55,828 nucleotides of DNA, from the NCBI GenBank assembly GCA_002353935.1, contig DEKP01000007.1, forward strand, positions 1 through 55,828, in the 5' to 3' direction. The DNA comes from Ruminococcaceae bacterium UBA2719 (GTDB taxonomy: Bacteria; Bacillota; Clostridia; Oscillospirales; Acutalibacteraceae). Both the position numbers and the translations under genes were made by a program. This document shows, piece after piece, positions 26,371 to 34,064 of the stretch. Within the stretch, counting starts at the first letter, position 1; the number at the start of each line of letters is the position of its first letter. Below the pieces are notes generated by a model. The model did not search any database and had not been told where the DNA came from. It saw only the letters and a program-made list of their open reading frames with translations.

Positions 26371-27456
26371 ATGTCAGTATATAAAGAAGAAAAGACAAAC
26401 ACTTGGCGAGTAATATATCGCTACACCGACTGGAACGGAGAACGTAAACAGTCACAAAAACGGGGCTTTAAAACCAAACGAGAAGCGCAGGCTTGGGAGC
26501 GTGAACAGCTCAATAAGCTCAGTGGCGACTTAGATATGACGTTTAAAAGCTTTGTTGAACACTACACCGAAGATATGAAGTCAAGGATCAAGGAAAACAC
26601 TTGGTCAACCAAAGAGCATATTATCGAAAAAAAGCTGCTCCCTTATTTCGGAAAGCTGAAAATGTGTAATATTACGCCACAGCAGATTATCACCTGGCAA
26701 AACACATTGATCAACCACAGGGACGATAACGGTAAACCATATTCTCCGGTATATTTGAAAACTATCCAGAACCAGCTTTCAGCTATCTTTAATCACGCTG
26801 TCAGGTTTTATAACTTGAAAGAAAATCCCTGCAAGAAAGCGGGCAGTATGGGCAAAAAACAAAACCGAGAAATGCTGTTTTGGACAAAGGCGGAATATCT
26901 CAAATTTGCCGAAGCAATGATGGATAAAAACGTTTCATATTATGCCTTTGAAATGCTCTATTGGTGCGGATTACGATTAGGAGAATTGTTAGCACTAACA
27001 TCTGCTGATTTCGATTTTGAAAAGCGGACGGTAAGAATCAACAAATCCTATCAGCGTATAAACGGCGAGGACGTTATTACCGATCCGAAAACGACTAAGA
27101 GTATCCGCACAGTAACAATGCCTGATTTTCTCGCCGAAGAAATGCAGGACTACATCAAATCCATTTATGGCGTACAGCCCGATGACAGAATATTTTTGAT
27201 TACAAAAAGCTATTTGCATCGGGAGATGAAACGCGGCAGTCAAGAAGCTGGCGTAAAACGCATACGCATACACGATTTGCGACACAGCCACGTTTCGTTG
27301 TTAATCGAAATGGGCTTTTCGGTGGTAGCTATAGCAAACCGTGTAGGACACGAGAGTATAGACATCACTTACCGCTATGCTCATATGCTTCCTACGGCGC
27401 AGAATGAAATGGCTGCAAAACTGAATGTGGAAAGGGGAATAGAGGATGTCAGCTAA
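26371..27456 (+). CDS. int: Tyrosine recombinase/integrase
   Basis: Catalyses site-specific integration and excision. An N-terminal arm-binding domain (about 1-55, with WRVIYRYTDWNGERKQ and KREAQAW), a SAM-like core-binding domain (about 58-155) and the catalytic domain. Active-site residues visible are R202 (CGLRLGELLAL), K240, H301 and R304 (HDLRHSHVSLL), H327 (VGHES) and the nucleophile Y336 (RYAHM). The 361 residues are complete. It overlaps the next gene by 11 bases. The paired 8-mers at the element ends are its probable arm sites. Confidence 0.95.
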   Translation: MSVYKEEKTNTWRVIYRYTDWNGERKQSQKRGFKTKREAQAWEREQLNKLSGDLDMTFKSFVEHYTEDMKSRIKENTWSTKEHIIEKKLLPYFGKLKMCNITPQQIITWQNTLINHRDDNGKPYSPVYLKTIQNQLSAIFNHAVRFYNLKENPCKKAGSMGKKQNREMLFWTKAEYLKFAEAMMDKNVSYYAFEMLYWCGLRLGELLALTSADFDFEKRTVRINKSYQRINGEDVITDPKTTKSIRTVTMPDFLAEEMQDYIKSIYGVQPDDRIFLITKSYLHREMKRGSQEAGVKRIRIHDLRHSHVSLLIEMGFSVVAIANRVGHESIDITYRYAHMLPTAQNEMAAKLNVERGIEDVS

Positions 27457-27781
27457 AAACAGAGACAGAAAAAACCGCTGGCGTTGCAAGACAGTAGGTT
27501 TTAATGTATCGCCCGAAGAAAACGATCAAATCAATTTTGCTGTTAAGCTTTCCGGGCACACCAAACAGGATTTTTTAATCAGCAGAGTATTAAACAGAGA
27601 TATTATCGTGCAGGGCAATCCGAGAGTATATAAGGCTTTGAAAAATCAGCTCGTCTTAGTCTTGGATGAACTGAAACGCATAGAAGCAGGAGCAGGCATT
27701 GATGACGAGCTGCTCGACAATATCAAATTAATTACCGTTACGCTAAACGGTATGAAGGAGGAATGCGAATGGACGCCTTAA
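27446..27781 (+). CDS. Small MobC-like/ribbon-helix-helix accessory protein
   Basis: A 111-residue protein with a basic N-terminus and VGFNVSPEENDQINFAVKLSGHTKQDFLISRVL, a pattern typical of ribbon-helix-helix mobilization accessory proteins. It would help the relaxase at oriT or serve as a regulator; the assignment is by pattern and position. It overlaps the integrase at its start and the ATPase gene at its end. Confidence 0.65.
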   Translation: MSAKNRDRKNRWRCKTVGFNVSPEENDQINFAVKLSGHTKQDFLISRVLNRDIIVQGNPRVYKALKNQLVLVLDELKRIEAGAGIDDELLDNIKLITVTLNGMKEECEWTP

Positions 27782-28974
27782 ATGAAATGACTGCCCTTAA
27801 TGCTTCTGTTGGCGCAGAAGCAGGACAGCCATTCACAAAATCTAACACCACTATTATAAACGATAACGATTCAGATTTCAATAGGTTTGATGAAATTAAC
27901 GACCTCTGCGATATTGACGAATCGTATTTACACACAGTCTCGATGAGCGAGCTGTTTGACAGCGCCTATCAGAGTAAGCCGCCGATCATCGACGGCTTGC
28001 TCTACCGGGGAACATATCTTTTCGCCGGCTCGCCGAAGATCGGTAAGAGCTTTCTGATGGCACAGCTTGCCTATCACGTCAGCACAGGCACAAAGCTGTG
28101 GGGCTTTGATGTGCGGCAGGGCAAGGTGCTGTACCTTGCTCTGGAGGACAATTATCCGAGATTGCAGAAGCGGCTTTACCGTATGTTCGGAACATCCGAA
28201 AATGAAAACCTGTTCTTTTCGGTATCAGCTCATCAGCTCGGCAATGGTTTGGACGAACAGCTCGACGGCTTCTTACAGAAGCACCCTGACACTTCGCTGG
28301 TGATTATCGACACCTTGCAAAAGGTCAGGGAGGTCGGCGGCGAAAATTACAGCTACGCCAACGACTATCAGATCATCACGAAGCTAAAGAGTTTCACGGA
28401 CAAACACAACATTTGTATGTTGGTTGTCCACCATACACGCAAGCAAACAGCTGACGATAAGTTCGATATGATTTCCGGCACTAACGGCTTGCTCGGCGCT
28501 GCGGACGGAGGATTCGTTCTTTCCAAAGATAAGCGCACGAGCAATAACGCCACGCTTGAGGTATCCGGCAGAGATCAACAAGACCAACGTGTGTACTTGA
28601 AGAAGAACACGGAAACGCTGGTGTGGGAGCTTGACAAAATCGAAACAGAGCTTTGGAAAGCGCCACCTGAGCCGTTGCTCGAGAGGATCGCCGAGAGGGT
28701 GACCGCCGACAATCCTAACTGGTGCGGAACGCCGACGGAGCTGTGCGAATATCTCGCCGTTGACATCAAACCAAACGCTATCACGCAAAAGCTGAATGTC
28801 AATGTCAATCGTCTGATGGACGATCACAAGATCGCCTACCACTACAAGCGCACTCACGAAGGGCGCAAGATCACGCTGACCTATGAGGGCAGCGTGTCAA
28901 AGCGTGACGGCTGTGACAGCGAATGTGGGGTGTGTGAAACACCGACACAGCTGACACGGACTGACACGCACTAA
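27769..28974 (+). CDS. RepA-like AAA ATPase (AAA_25 family)
   Basis: RecA-fold ATPase resembling plasmid RepA helicases. Walker A is GSPKIGKS (about residues 87-94), Walker B LVIIDTLQ, followed by MLVVHHTRKQ. A C-terminal winged-helix-like part (about 300-370) may bind DNA. ATG at 27769 follows AAGGAGG at 7 bases; the ATG at 27763 touches the ribosome binding site. It may support replication of the excised circle. The gene is more GC-rich than the chromosome around it. Confidence 0.85.
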   Translation: MDALNEMTALNASVGAEAGQPFTKSNTTIINDNDSDFNRFDEINDLCDIDESYLHTVSMSELFDSAYQSKPPIIDGLLYRGTYLFAGSPKIGKSFLMAQLAYHVSTGTKLWGFDVRQGKVLYLALEDNYPRLQKRLYRMFGTSENENLFFSVSAHQLGNGLDEQLDGFLQKHPDTSLVIIDTLQKVREVGGENYSYANDYQIITKLKSFTDKHNICMLVVHHTRKQTADDKFDMISGTNGLLGAADGGFVLSKDKRTSNNATLEVSGRDQQDQRVYLKKNTETLVWELDKIETELWKAPPEPLLERIAERVTADNPNWCGTPTELCEYLAVDIKPNAITQKLNVNVNRLMDDHKIAYHYKRTHEGRKITLTYEGSVSKRDGCDSECGVCETPTQLTRTDTH

Positions 28975-29174
28975 AGTTTAGGCGGGGTGCAGGGAGCCCT
29001 TTTTAAAGGGCTGCCCTTGCCTCCCAGCGGGCGCAAAACCTGCTCGCAGGTTGCATTTTTGATAGCCCTGCTGTCAAAAGTGCTTTTGCGTTACTCTTGG
29101 CAAGAGTAACAGAACCCGAGTAAGTAATTCAGTAAAAAGATAGATGAATATTATTAGAGATTTGAGGTAGATAA
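28975..29174. other. Candidate origin of transfer (oriT) upstream of the relaxase
   Basis: A 200-base non-coding stretch with several hairpins: CCCTTT/AAAGGG near 29000-29015, CCTGC/GCAGG near 29039-29050, and the perfect GTTACTCTT-3-AAGAGTAAC (29090-29110). MobV relaxases usually nick at an inverted repeat just upstream of their own gene, so the last repeat is the best nic-region candidate. The nick site itself cannot be read from sequence. Confidence 0.55.
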
Positions 29175-30329
29175 ATGAAGAGAACGATCAGCGCTATGGT
29201 GGGTAAAGGCTCTGTCACGCACAACAGCCGAGCGTTTACGGCGGAGAACGTGGACAGCGAGCGTACCCATTTGAATATAGATTACTGTAATGAGCCAATC
29301 AAGAAAGTGTATCACGAAATGTTTGATGAAGCTCTGAAACAGTACAACGATAAACAGAAACGCAAGGACAGAAAGATAGCCGATTATTACAAGCATATTG
29401 AGTCCGGAAAGCAGGAAAAGCTGTTCCACGAGATCATCTTCCAAATAGGCAACAAGGACGATATGTCTGCGACAGGAGAACACGCCGAGCTTGCGAGGAC
29501 AATCCTCGACGAATACTATCAAGGCTTCCAAGAGCGCAATCCCTACCTGCGAGTGTTCTCCGCTCACCTTCATATGGACGAAGCGACGCCGCATATCCAT
29601 ATCGACTTTGTACCGTTCACCACCGGGAGCAAGCGAGGTTTGGAAACACGAGTTTCGCTGAAACAGGCTATGCTCAATATGGGCTTCAAAGGCGAGGGCA
29701 GGAGTGACAACGAACTGAATCGCTGGATACTTTCCGAAAAGAAAGTCCTCGCTCAGATTATGGAGCGGCACGGTATCGAATGGGAGCAGAAGGGTACTCA
29801 CGAGCAACACTTGTCCGTTCTTAATTACAAAAAGCAGGAGCGAGCCAAAGAGGTTGCCGAGCTTGACAGGGAGATCGAGGAAAAGCAGTTGGAGGTCAAG
29901 GGTCTGAAAGCGACGGTTGAGAAAATCGAGGAAGCAAAGGAGCTTCTCGGCGACGTCGAAAAACAGCTTGACGAAGATCCGCAACTGCAACTCCCTGAGC
30001 CGCAGGGCTTGATGACGGCAAAGAGCTACAAGAAAAAGTTTGTAGATCCGCTGATTAACCGGTTAAAAAACCTTGTCCGAACCGTCCTCGCCAAAAGTTA
30101 TCAGGGCTGGGAGAATTACCACCGTATCAATAATCTGAACGGCAGATTGCACCGTGAAAACGAGCATCTGAAATATGAAAACTCCAAGCTCAAAGAGCTC
30201 AACGGTATGCTCCGAGAGCAGAACAAAGCCTATCGTCTGTTGGAAAAGGTTTTCGGAAAGCGTAAGCTCAATGAGATCGTCGAGCAGGCGAGAGGATTCA
30301 AAAAGTCAAAACAGCGTGACGCACGCTAA
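29175..30329 (+). CDS. MobV-family relaxase (plasmid mobilization/recombination enzyme)
   Basis: Nicks oriT and pilots the strand during mobilization. N-terminal THNSRAF and RTHLNIDY correspond to MobV motifs I-II, and HLHMDEATPHIH (131-142) is the metal-binding histidine motif III. Residues about 210-260 and 325-370 are strongly charged and coiled-coil-like. The 384 residues are within the family range. GAGG precedes the ATG. The DNA is GC-rich relative to its surroundings. No coupling protein or secretion genes are present. Confidence 0.9.
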   Translation: MKRTISAMVGKGSVTHNSRAFTAENVDSERTHLNIDYCNEPIKKVYHEMFDEALKQYNDKQKRKDRKIADYYKHIESGKQEKLFHEIIFQIGNKDDMSATGEHAELARTILDEYYQGFQERNPYLRVFSAHLHMDEATPHIHIDFVPFTTGSKRGLETRVSLKQAMLNMGFKGEGRSDNELNRWILSEKKVLAQIMERHGIEWEQKGTHEQHLSVLNYKKQERAKEVAELDREIEEKQLEVKGLKATVEKIEEAKELLGDVEKQLDEDPQLQLPEPQGLMTAKSYKKKFVDPLINRLKNLVRTVLAKSYQGWENYHRINNLNGRLHRENEHLKYENSKLKELNGMLREQNKAYRLLEKVFGKRKLNEIVEQARGFKKSKQRDAR

Positions 30330-30353
30330 TATATTATGAAAGGTTGATGAACA

Positions 30354-30731
30354 ATGGAAAAGAGAATTTACGACAAAAAGACAGGTATTCACTACGAGCT
30401 GCAAGGCGATTATTATCTGCCCTGCCTGACGCTCCCCGAACAGCCAAAGGCAGAAATCGGAATATGGGGCAAGCGGCATTTACGGTACATCAAGCAGCAC
30501 CACAAAATCCGCTATACCAATCTGATGACAACCTGTAAGCTCACCGCATATCTCGCCGACATTGACGAGCAGGCAGAGGATATGTTCTTTCGGTTAGTAA
30601 AACAACTCGCCGAAAAAGAAGGCGTAACCGAACAGCTCAAAGCAGAAAATCAAATGTTGTGGGTTGCAAGGATGAACAATATCCGCAACCGAGCAACAGA
30701 GATTGTAAATACAGAGTTGGTTTACACCTGA
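30354..30731 (+). CDS. tnpV: TnpV-family transposon-encoded protein
   Basis: A 125-residue protein of the TnpV type known from Tn4451/Tn4453-like clostridial elements; function unknown. Characteristic are YELQGDYYLPCL near the N-terminus, IGIWGKRHLRYIKQHHKIRYTNL and the helical C-terminus with WVARMNNIRNRATEIV. AAAGG precedes the ATG, 24 bases after the relaxase stop. A strong hairpin follows it. Confidence 0.85.
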   Translation: MEKRIYDKKTGIHYELQGDYYLPCLTLPEQPKAEIGIWGKRHLRYIKQHHKIRYTNLMTTCKLTAYLADIDEQAEDMFFRLVKQLAEKEGVTEQLKAENQMLWVARMNNIRNRATEIVNTELVYT

Positions 30732-30739
30732 TAAGTGCA

Positions 30740-30777
30740 GCCGCCAAGTGGGTTAACCTCCTGCTTGGCGGCGTTTT
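30740..30777 (+). terminator. Terminator after tnpV (hairpin copy 1)
   Basis: GCCGCCAAG pairs with CTTGGCGGC (9 bp), followed by GTTTTC. Nearly the same hairpin sequence recurs at 32901-32933 in the second element. Confidence 0.8.
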
Positions 30778-30780
30778 CTA

Positions 30781-30826
30781 TTGACAAATGAGGCGGACGA
30801 TGTTATTATTATGTTACTATTAGTAA
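30781..30826 (+). promoter_or_regulatory. padR promoter and palindromic operator
   Basis: TTGACA (30781-30786), 17-base spacer, TATTAT (30804-30809). Directly downstream is the perfect palindrome TTACTA-T-TAGTAA (30814-30826), well placed for autorepression. Confidence 0.65.
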
Positions 30827-30836
30827 TATCGGAGGG

Positions 30837-31403
30837 ATGGGTACGGACTATATTATTCTTGGGTTGTTAATACTCAGCAACAGGACAATTTATCAATTGA
30901 GAAGCCGAATTGATAAAGGGCTGAATATTATGTACAGCAGCAGCACCGGAAGCATTCAGGCAGCTATAAAGAAACTCCTGAATAACGGATACATTGATTA
31001 CCGTGATATTCAGGATAATGGAAAGAAGAAAAAAGAATACTATATTACCGATGCCGGCAGACGGGAATTTAACAACTGGATTAACAGCCCCATTGATTCT
31101 GCGGGGATAAAGTGTCCCGAACTATCGAAGATTTATTTTATGGGTTTTTCAAAACAGGAAAACCGTTTTGAAAATACTCAGGAGTACATTACTGAATTAA
31201 AGAATAAATATGATTCATTGAAGATGATTTGCGATGAATCAGGATTATTCATACGATCAATCAATTACGATAATTTGGATAATGAAGCGAAAGATATTAT
31301 TTTTTATCAGCTTGCTGCCGCGCGTTTTGGGCGTGATTTAATGTCTTTTGCAATCAAGTGGTATGAACAATTTTTAATTGAAATGAGGAAATGTGATGAA
31401 TAG
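30837..31403 (+). CDS. PadR-family transcriptional regulator (cargo)
   Basis: Winged-helix regulator of 188 residues. The N-terminal domain has DYIILGLLILSNRTIYQLRSRI, then STGSIQAAIKKLLNNGYI and KKKKEYYITDAGRREF, all typical of PadR. The C-terminal helices form the dimerisation part. The GGAGGG site lies almost against the ATG, so the true start could be a near-cognate codon slightly upstream or translation may be weak. It is first in a two-gene cargo unit and probably represses it through the palindrome upstream. Confidence 0.85.
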   Translation: MGTDYIILGLLILSNRTIYQLRSRIDKGLNIMYSSSTGSIQAAIKKLLNNGYIDYRDIQDNGKKKKEYYITDAGRREFNNWINSPIDSAGIKCPELSKIYFMGFSKQENRFENTQEYITELKNKYDSLKMICDESGLFIRSINYDNLDNEAKDIIFYQLAAARFGRDLMSFAIKWYEQFLIEMRKCDE

Positions 31404-32376
31404 ACAAAGAAAAGCAATCATAGAAGCAAACAAAGTATCAACAGTTGAAGAGTTTGTTTTGGGCGGTTATCTGCAGAAGGTGCTGATAGAAGGAAAATAC
31501 GAGAATCTTCCAGTAGTTATTACGTTGCACGGCGGTCCGGGTTCACCAATTCCGTTCTGCGTCGGTGCAAGAGGCTTGTTTCCCGAATTCACGGATAACT
31601 GTATTCTTGTGTCTTGGGATCAATACGGTTGCGGTATCAATAATGCAAAGCTGCCCGACGATGTATCTATTAATGACTTTGTAAATATGACCATTGAGTT
31701 AATTAAGGAAATCAAAAGAAGATTCCCTCAAAATGCTGTTTGGCTTTTAGGAATGTCTTGGGGATCGGTTTTATCTGCAATGGTTGCGGAAAGGTCTTCT
31801 GAAATAATTGACGGGGTGATTACATATGGTCAGGTGCTCTATCAGCTGATGCAAAGCCAAGAAACAATAGATGCGCTGATGAAATCTAAAGCACCCCAAA
31901 AACTAAAAATCGAACTCAAAACAGCTGTTGATTCCAAAGAATTTAATAATAAGACGGCGATGAGACTGAGTAGTGCAATACGTAAGTATACATACGGCTA
32001 CAACAATCCAAACGAACCGAAAGCTAAAGTGGGCAAAATAATCCGTGGCATTATGACAAGTCCCGATTACAAATTCAAAGATTTTAAGGCAATTGTAATG
32101 AACGGTTATATGAAAAACACAAGCCTTATTACGGAGCTGTCAGAGCTTGATTTGCGTGAATCTCTGAAAAGCGTGTCTGTTCCGTATCATATCATTCAGG
32201 GAGAGACAGATATAGTAACTTGCACAAGCAGTATTGTTTCCTTCGTTGAAGAATCTGATAATCCAAATCTTACTTGCAAAGTCATACCCAACAGCGCACA
32301 TATCCCCGGTGTGAACGGAATGCAGGCTGTATTTGAAGAGATACGCAAATTGAATATTATAGGGAATAATGTATAA
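31396..32376 (+). CDS. Alpha/beta hydrolase, proline iminopeptidase-like (S33, cargo)
   Basis: A soluble 326-residue hydrolase. The oxyanion motif HGGPG is at 45-49, SWDQYGCG is like the DQRGxG of S33 peptidases, and the nucleophile is S121 in LLGMSWGS. An aspartate in HIIQGETDIVT and the histidine in NSAHIPG complete a plausible triad. The substrate is unknown; relatives cleave N-terminal proline or small esters. ATG 31396 has GAGG at 7 bases; it overlaps padR by 8 bases. It is cargo of the integrative element. Confidence 0.82.
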   Translation: MNRQRKAIIEANKVSTVEEFVLGGYLQKVLIEGKYENLPVVITLHGGPGSPIPFCVGARGLFPEFTDNCILVSWDQYGCGINNAKLPDDVSINDFVNMTIELIKEIKRRFPQNAVWLLGMSWGSVLSAMVAERSSEIIDGVITYGQVLYQLMQSQETIDALMKSKAPQKLKIELKTAVDSKEFNNKTAMRLSSAIRKYTYGYNNPNEPKAKVGKIIRGIMTSPDYKFKDFKAIVMNGYMKNTSLITELSELDLRESLKSVSVPYHIIQGETDIVTCTSSIVSFVEESDNPNLTCKVIPNSAHIPGVNGMQAVFEEIRKLNIIGNNV

Positions 32377-32455
32377 ACAATTAAACTCACCTGTAACGGC
32401 AAAAGGTTTATGGTAATTATATTTACCCTAATAATCAAGTTTTGCTCCTCAGAGG

Positions 32456-32640
32456 GCGCATAAACAGCGCCTTTTGAAGCCTAAAATCGTTACACTGTTT
32501 CGATTGCAATAAAGATACGAATAATATACAAATCCTATTGAAAACAGAACTAAAATGCGGTATAATAACCGTACAGAAAAGTTTATCCAACACAGCTAAA
32601 TACTCTCGCTGTTATCAACGCTGATAACAAAATGATAACA
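32456..32640. repeat. Right element end, copy 1
   Basis: Begins GCGCATAAACAG, followed by TTTTGAAGCCTAAAA and TTTCGATT, all shared with the copy at 33910. It then has TTGAAA-17-TATAAT (32538-32566) pointing outward and ends with TGATAACA-AAA-TGATAACA (32622-32640). An inverted third copy, TGTTATCA, lies at 32610-32617. Confidence 0.72.
32538..32566 (+). promoter_or_regulatory. Outward-facing promoter in right element end, copy 1
   Basis: TTGAAA, 17 bases, TATAAT, directed toward the element border; the other right end has an equivalent promoter. Confidence 0.55.
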
Positions 32641-32738
32641 AGAGGGGATATAAGCAGGAGAATATGGATATATCAAATAATCAAAAGAACCACAGATAGT
32701 ACAGATAATAATACCTACACGGAATTGTTTAGGTGCTA

Positions 32739-32829
32739 TCGAGTGGGAGTAAAGCAAAATCGAGAAACAACCGTATAAACAGTGGCTTTTTGAGTGGCTA
32801 TCGTTAAGAATGATAGCAAAATGATAGCA
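32739..32829. repeat. Left element end, copy 2
   Basis: Starts GAGTGGGAGTAA, has CGTATAAACA after the same 19-base interval as copy 1, and reaches TGATAGCA-AAA-TGATAGCA after the same 29 bases. The alignment with 25202-25292 is gapless although many bases differ. Copies of GGTGCTATC and GATAGCACC flank the segment. Confidence 0.72.
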
Positions 32830-32900
32830 CCCTAAAAAGCGCCTTTATTCTAAGGTGTATTCCGGTTTGCAGGTACAATTATAAAAACAAATAATAATCA

Positions 32901-32933
32901 CAGCCGCCAAGTGGGAAATCTCCTGCTTGGCGG
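32901..32933. repeat. Hairpin copy 2
   Basis: CCGCCAAG pairs with CTTGGCGG. The sequence from CAGCCGCCAAGTGGG to CTCCTGCTTGGCGG matches 30738-30771 with few changes. The T run of the first copy is absent here. Confidence 0.7.
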
Positions 32934-33016
32934 TTCATTAATTGCTTTGATATAGAAATATTTCTTTCGGTTATATATTATATAATAAAATATCTGCGAC
33001 TATATGTAAATTATAC

Positions 33017-33045
33017 TTGACATTATGTATTCTATATGTTAATAT
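33017..33045 (+). promoter_or_regulatory. Promoter of the satellite cargo
   Basis: TTGACA (33017-33022), 17-base spacer, TAATAT (33040-33045), about 45 bases before the start codon. Confidence 0.65.
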
Positions 33046-33091
33046 ATATTTTGCGGAGAGCATCCGTATTATTTTAAAAGGAGACTATGAT

Positions 33092-33637
33092 ATGAGCGAA
33101 AAATTAATTCTGATGTTGGTGTTGGGATTCATCGCAGTTTTTGTGATTGTTCTTACAGTAATCATTATTGCTAATGTTATAAAAAAGCAAAAAAAGATCA
33201 AAGATGAATATGATGAGCGCCAGCTTTTAGCGCGCAACACCGCGTATAAGTACGCTTTCTTTACGCTTCTGTTTTACAACTTCGTATGCGTTATTCTTTC
33301 TGCTGCGGAGATAAAATGGGCTGAGACAGCCGTACAGATATTTATCGGGATATGTCTTTCTACCTTTGTATTTATTGCGCTGTGCATTTTGCGCGACGCT
33401 TATTTTACACAAAAGAGCCGTACAATGAACAGCTTTCTGTTCTTTTCCTTTTTCCTTACGTTTGTAGCGGTGATGAATATAATCAAAATCGTCTCATCGG
33501 GAGAGGGGTTCGTATCCGACTTGGGACTTAACCCGAACGTAATGCCTTTTTGTTACGGAATAATGTTTTTCGGATCGGGTATAGTTACGGTAATCAAAAA
33601 GATAATAAACAATAAGCAGGCGGTTGAGGACGAATGA
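33092..33637 (+). CDS. Membrane protein paired with an XRE regulator (satellite cargo)
   Basis: A 181-residue protein with about five hydrophobic segments (about 5-25, 48-68, 75-98, 112-133, 150-170) and a charged cytoplasmic loop (KKQKKIKDEYDERQ). It is not assigned to a named family. AAGGAG stands before the ATG at 33092; the longer frame begins in the promoter. It overlaps the XRE gene by 4 bases. Pairs of a small membrane protein and an XRE regulator are common in Firmicutes; the function is unknown. Confidence 0.75.
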   Translation: MSEKLILMLVLGFIAVFVIVLTVIIIANVIKKQKKIKDEYDERQLLARNTAYKYAFFTLLFYNFVCVILSAAEIKWAETAVQIFIGICLSTFVFIALCILRDAYFTQKSRTMNSFLFFSFFLTFVAVMNIIKIVSSGEGFVSDLGLNPNVMPFCYGIMFFGSGIVTVIKKIINNKQAVEDE

Positions 33638-33831
33638 AAAACTTAAAACTAAAAAGTGCGCGCGCTGCGCTCGATCTGTCACAACAACAGCTTGCCGACA
33701 AAGTTGGCATCAGCCGGCAAACGATCAATGCGATCGAAAAAGGTGATTATAACCCAACGATCAAGCTGTGTATTGCAATTTGCCGAACACTCGGAAAATC
33801 ACTGGACGATTTATTCTGGAACGAAGAATAG
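33634..33831 (+). CDS. Small XRE-family regulator (satellite cargo)
   Basis: A 65-residue single-domain Cro/C1-type protein, with LKSARAALDLSQQQLADKVGISRQTINAIEKG as its helix-turn-helix region and a NPTIKLCIAICRTLGKSLDDLF tail, as in YozG/YgzD-type regulators. It is translationally coupled to the membrane protein (ATGA overlap) and likely controls the shared promoter. Confidence 0.88.
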   Translation: MKNLKLKSARAALDLSQQQLADKVGISRQTINAIEKGDYNPTIKLCIAICRTLGKSLDDLFWNEE

Positions 33832-33909
33832 TAAATTCAATTTAACCGTAACGCCCAAACTCGCAAAGTAATGTAATCACCCTACCCAACCGATTTAGCT
33901 TTTCAAAGA

Positions 33910-34064
33910 GCGCATAAACAGTACATTTTGAAGCCTAAAAGCTTGACACTTTTTCGATTTGTTATTTTGTTCAAAAAGCATCATAATTTTATCGCTTTAA
34001 AGTGTTGATTTTATCGTATACTTCTGCTATAATAATCTTGTATCGTGGCAACAAAATGGCAACA
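33910..34064. repeat. Right element end, copy 2
   Basis: GCGCATAAACAG, TTTTGAAGCCTAAAA and TTTCGATT as in the first right end. It then has TTGATT-17-TATAAT (34005-34033) pointing outward and TGGCAACA-AAA-TGGCAACA (34046-34064). CAAATAAT follows 34 bases after the 8-mers, the same distance as in copy 1. Confidence 0.72.
34005..34033 (+). promoter_or_regulatory. Outward-facing promoter in right element end, copy 2
   Basis: TTGATT, 17 bases, TATAAT, directed toward the chromosome on the right. A terminator at 34191-34231 would limit read-through. Confidence 0.55.

Larger units (their letters stand above)
25202..32739. mobile_element. Integrative and mobilizable element (tyrosine integrase, MobV)
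   Basis: About 7.5 kb bounded by a left end (25202-25293) and a right end (32456-32640 plus up to 100 bases). It contains a regulator, excisionase-like protein, integrase, RepA-like ATPase, candidate oriT, MobV relaxase, TnpV and a cargo pair. No type IV secretion genes are present, so it would need a helper to conjugate. The ATPase-relaxase part is visibly more GC-rich than the chromosome. The right limit is inferred from where the second left end begins. No flanking direct repeat was found. Confidence 0.78.
32377..33016. other. Gene-free junction between two tandem elements
   Basis: This stretch of 640 bases has no convincing gene. In order it holds a right element end (32456-32640), about 100 bases of unassigned sequence, a left element end (32739-32829) and a hairpin (32903-32933). 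The promoter of the next gene (33017-33045) follows directly. Confidence 0.7.

Noticed and set aside
32664..32696. A short frame beginning GCAGGAGAATATG after the right end, with a similar GCAGGGAG..ATATG after the other right end
   Set aside because: The distances from the 8-mers differ (24 versus about 105 bases) and both frames stop within a few codons; chance resemblance.
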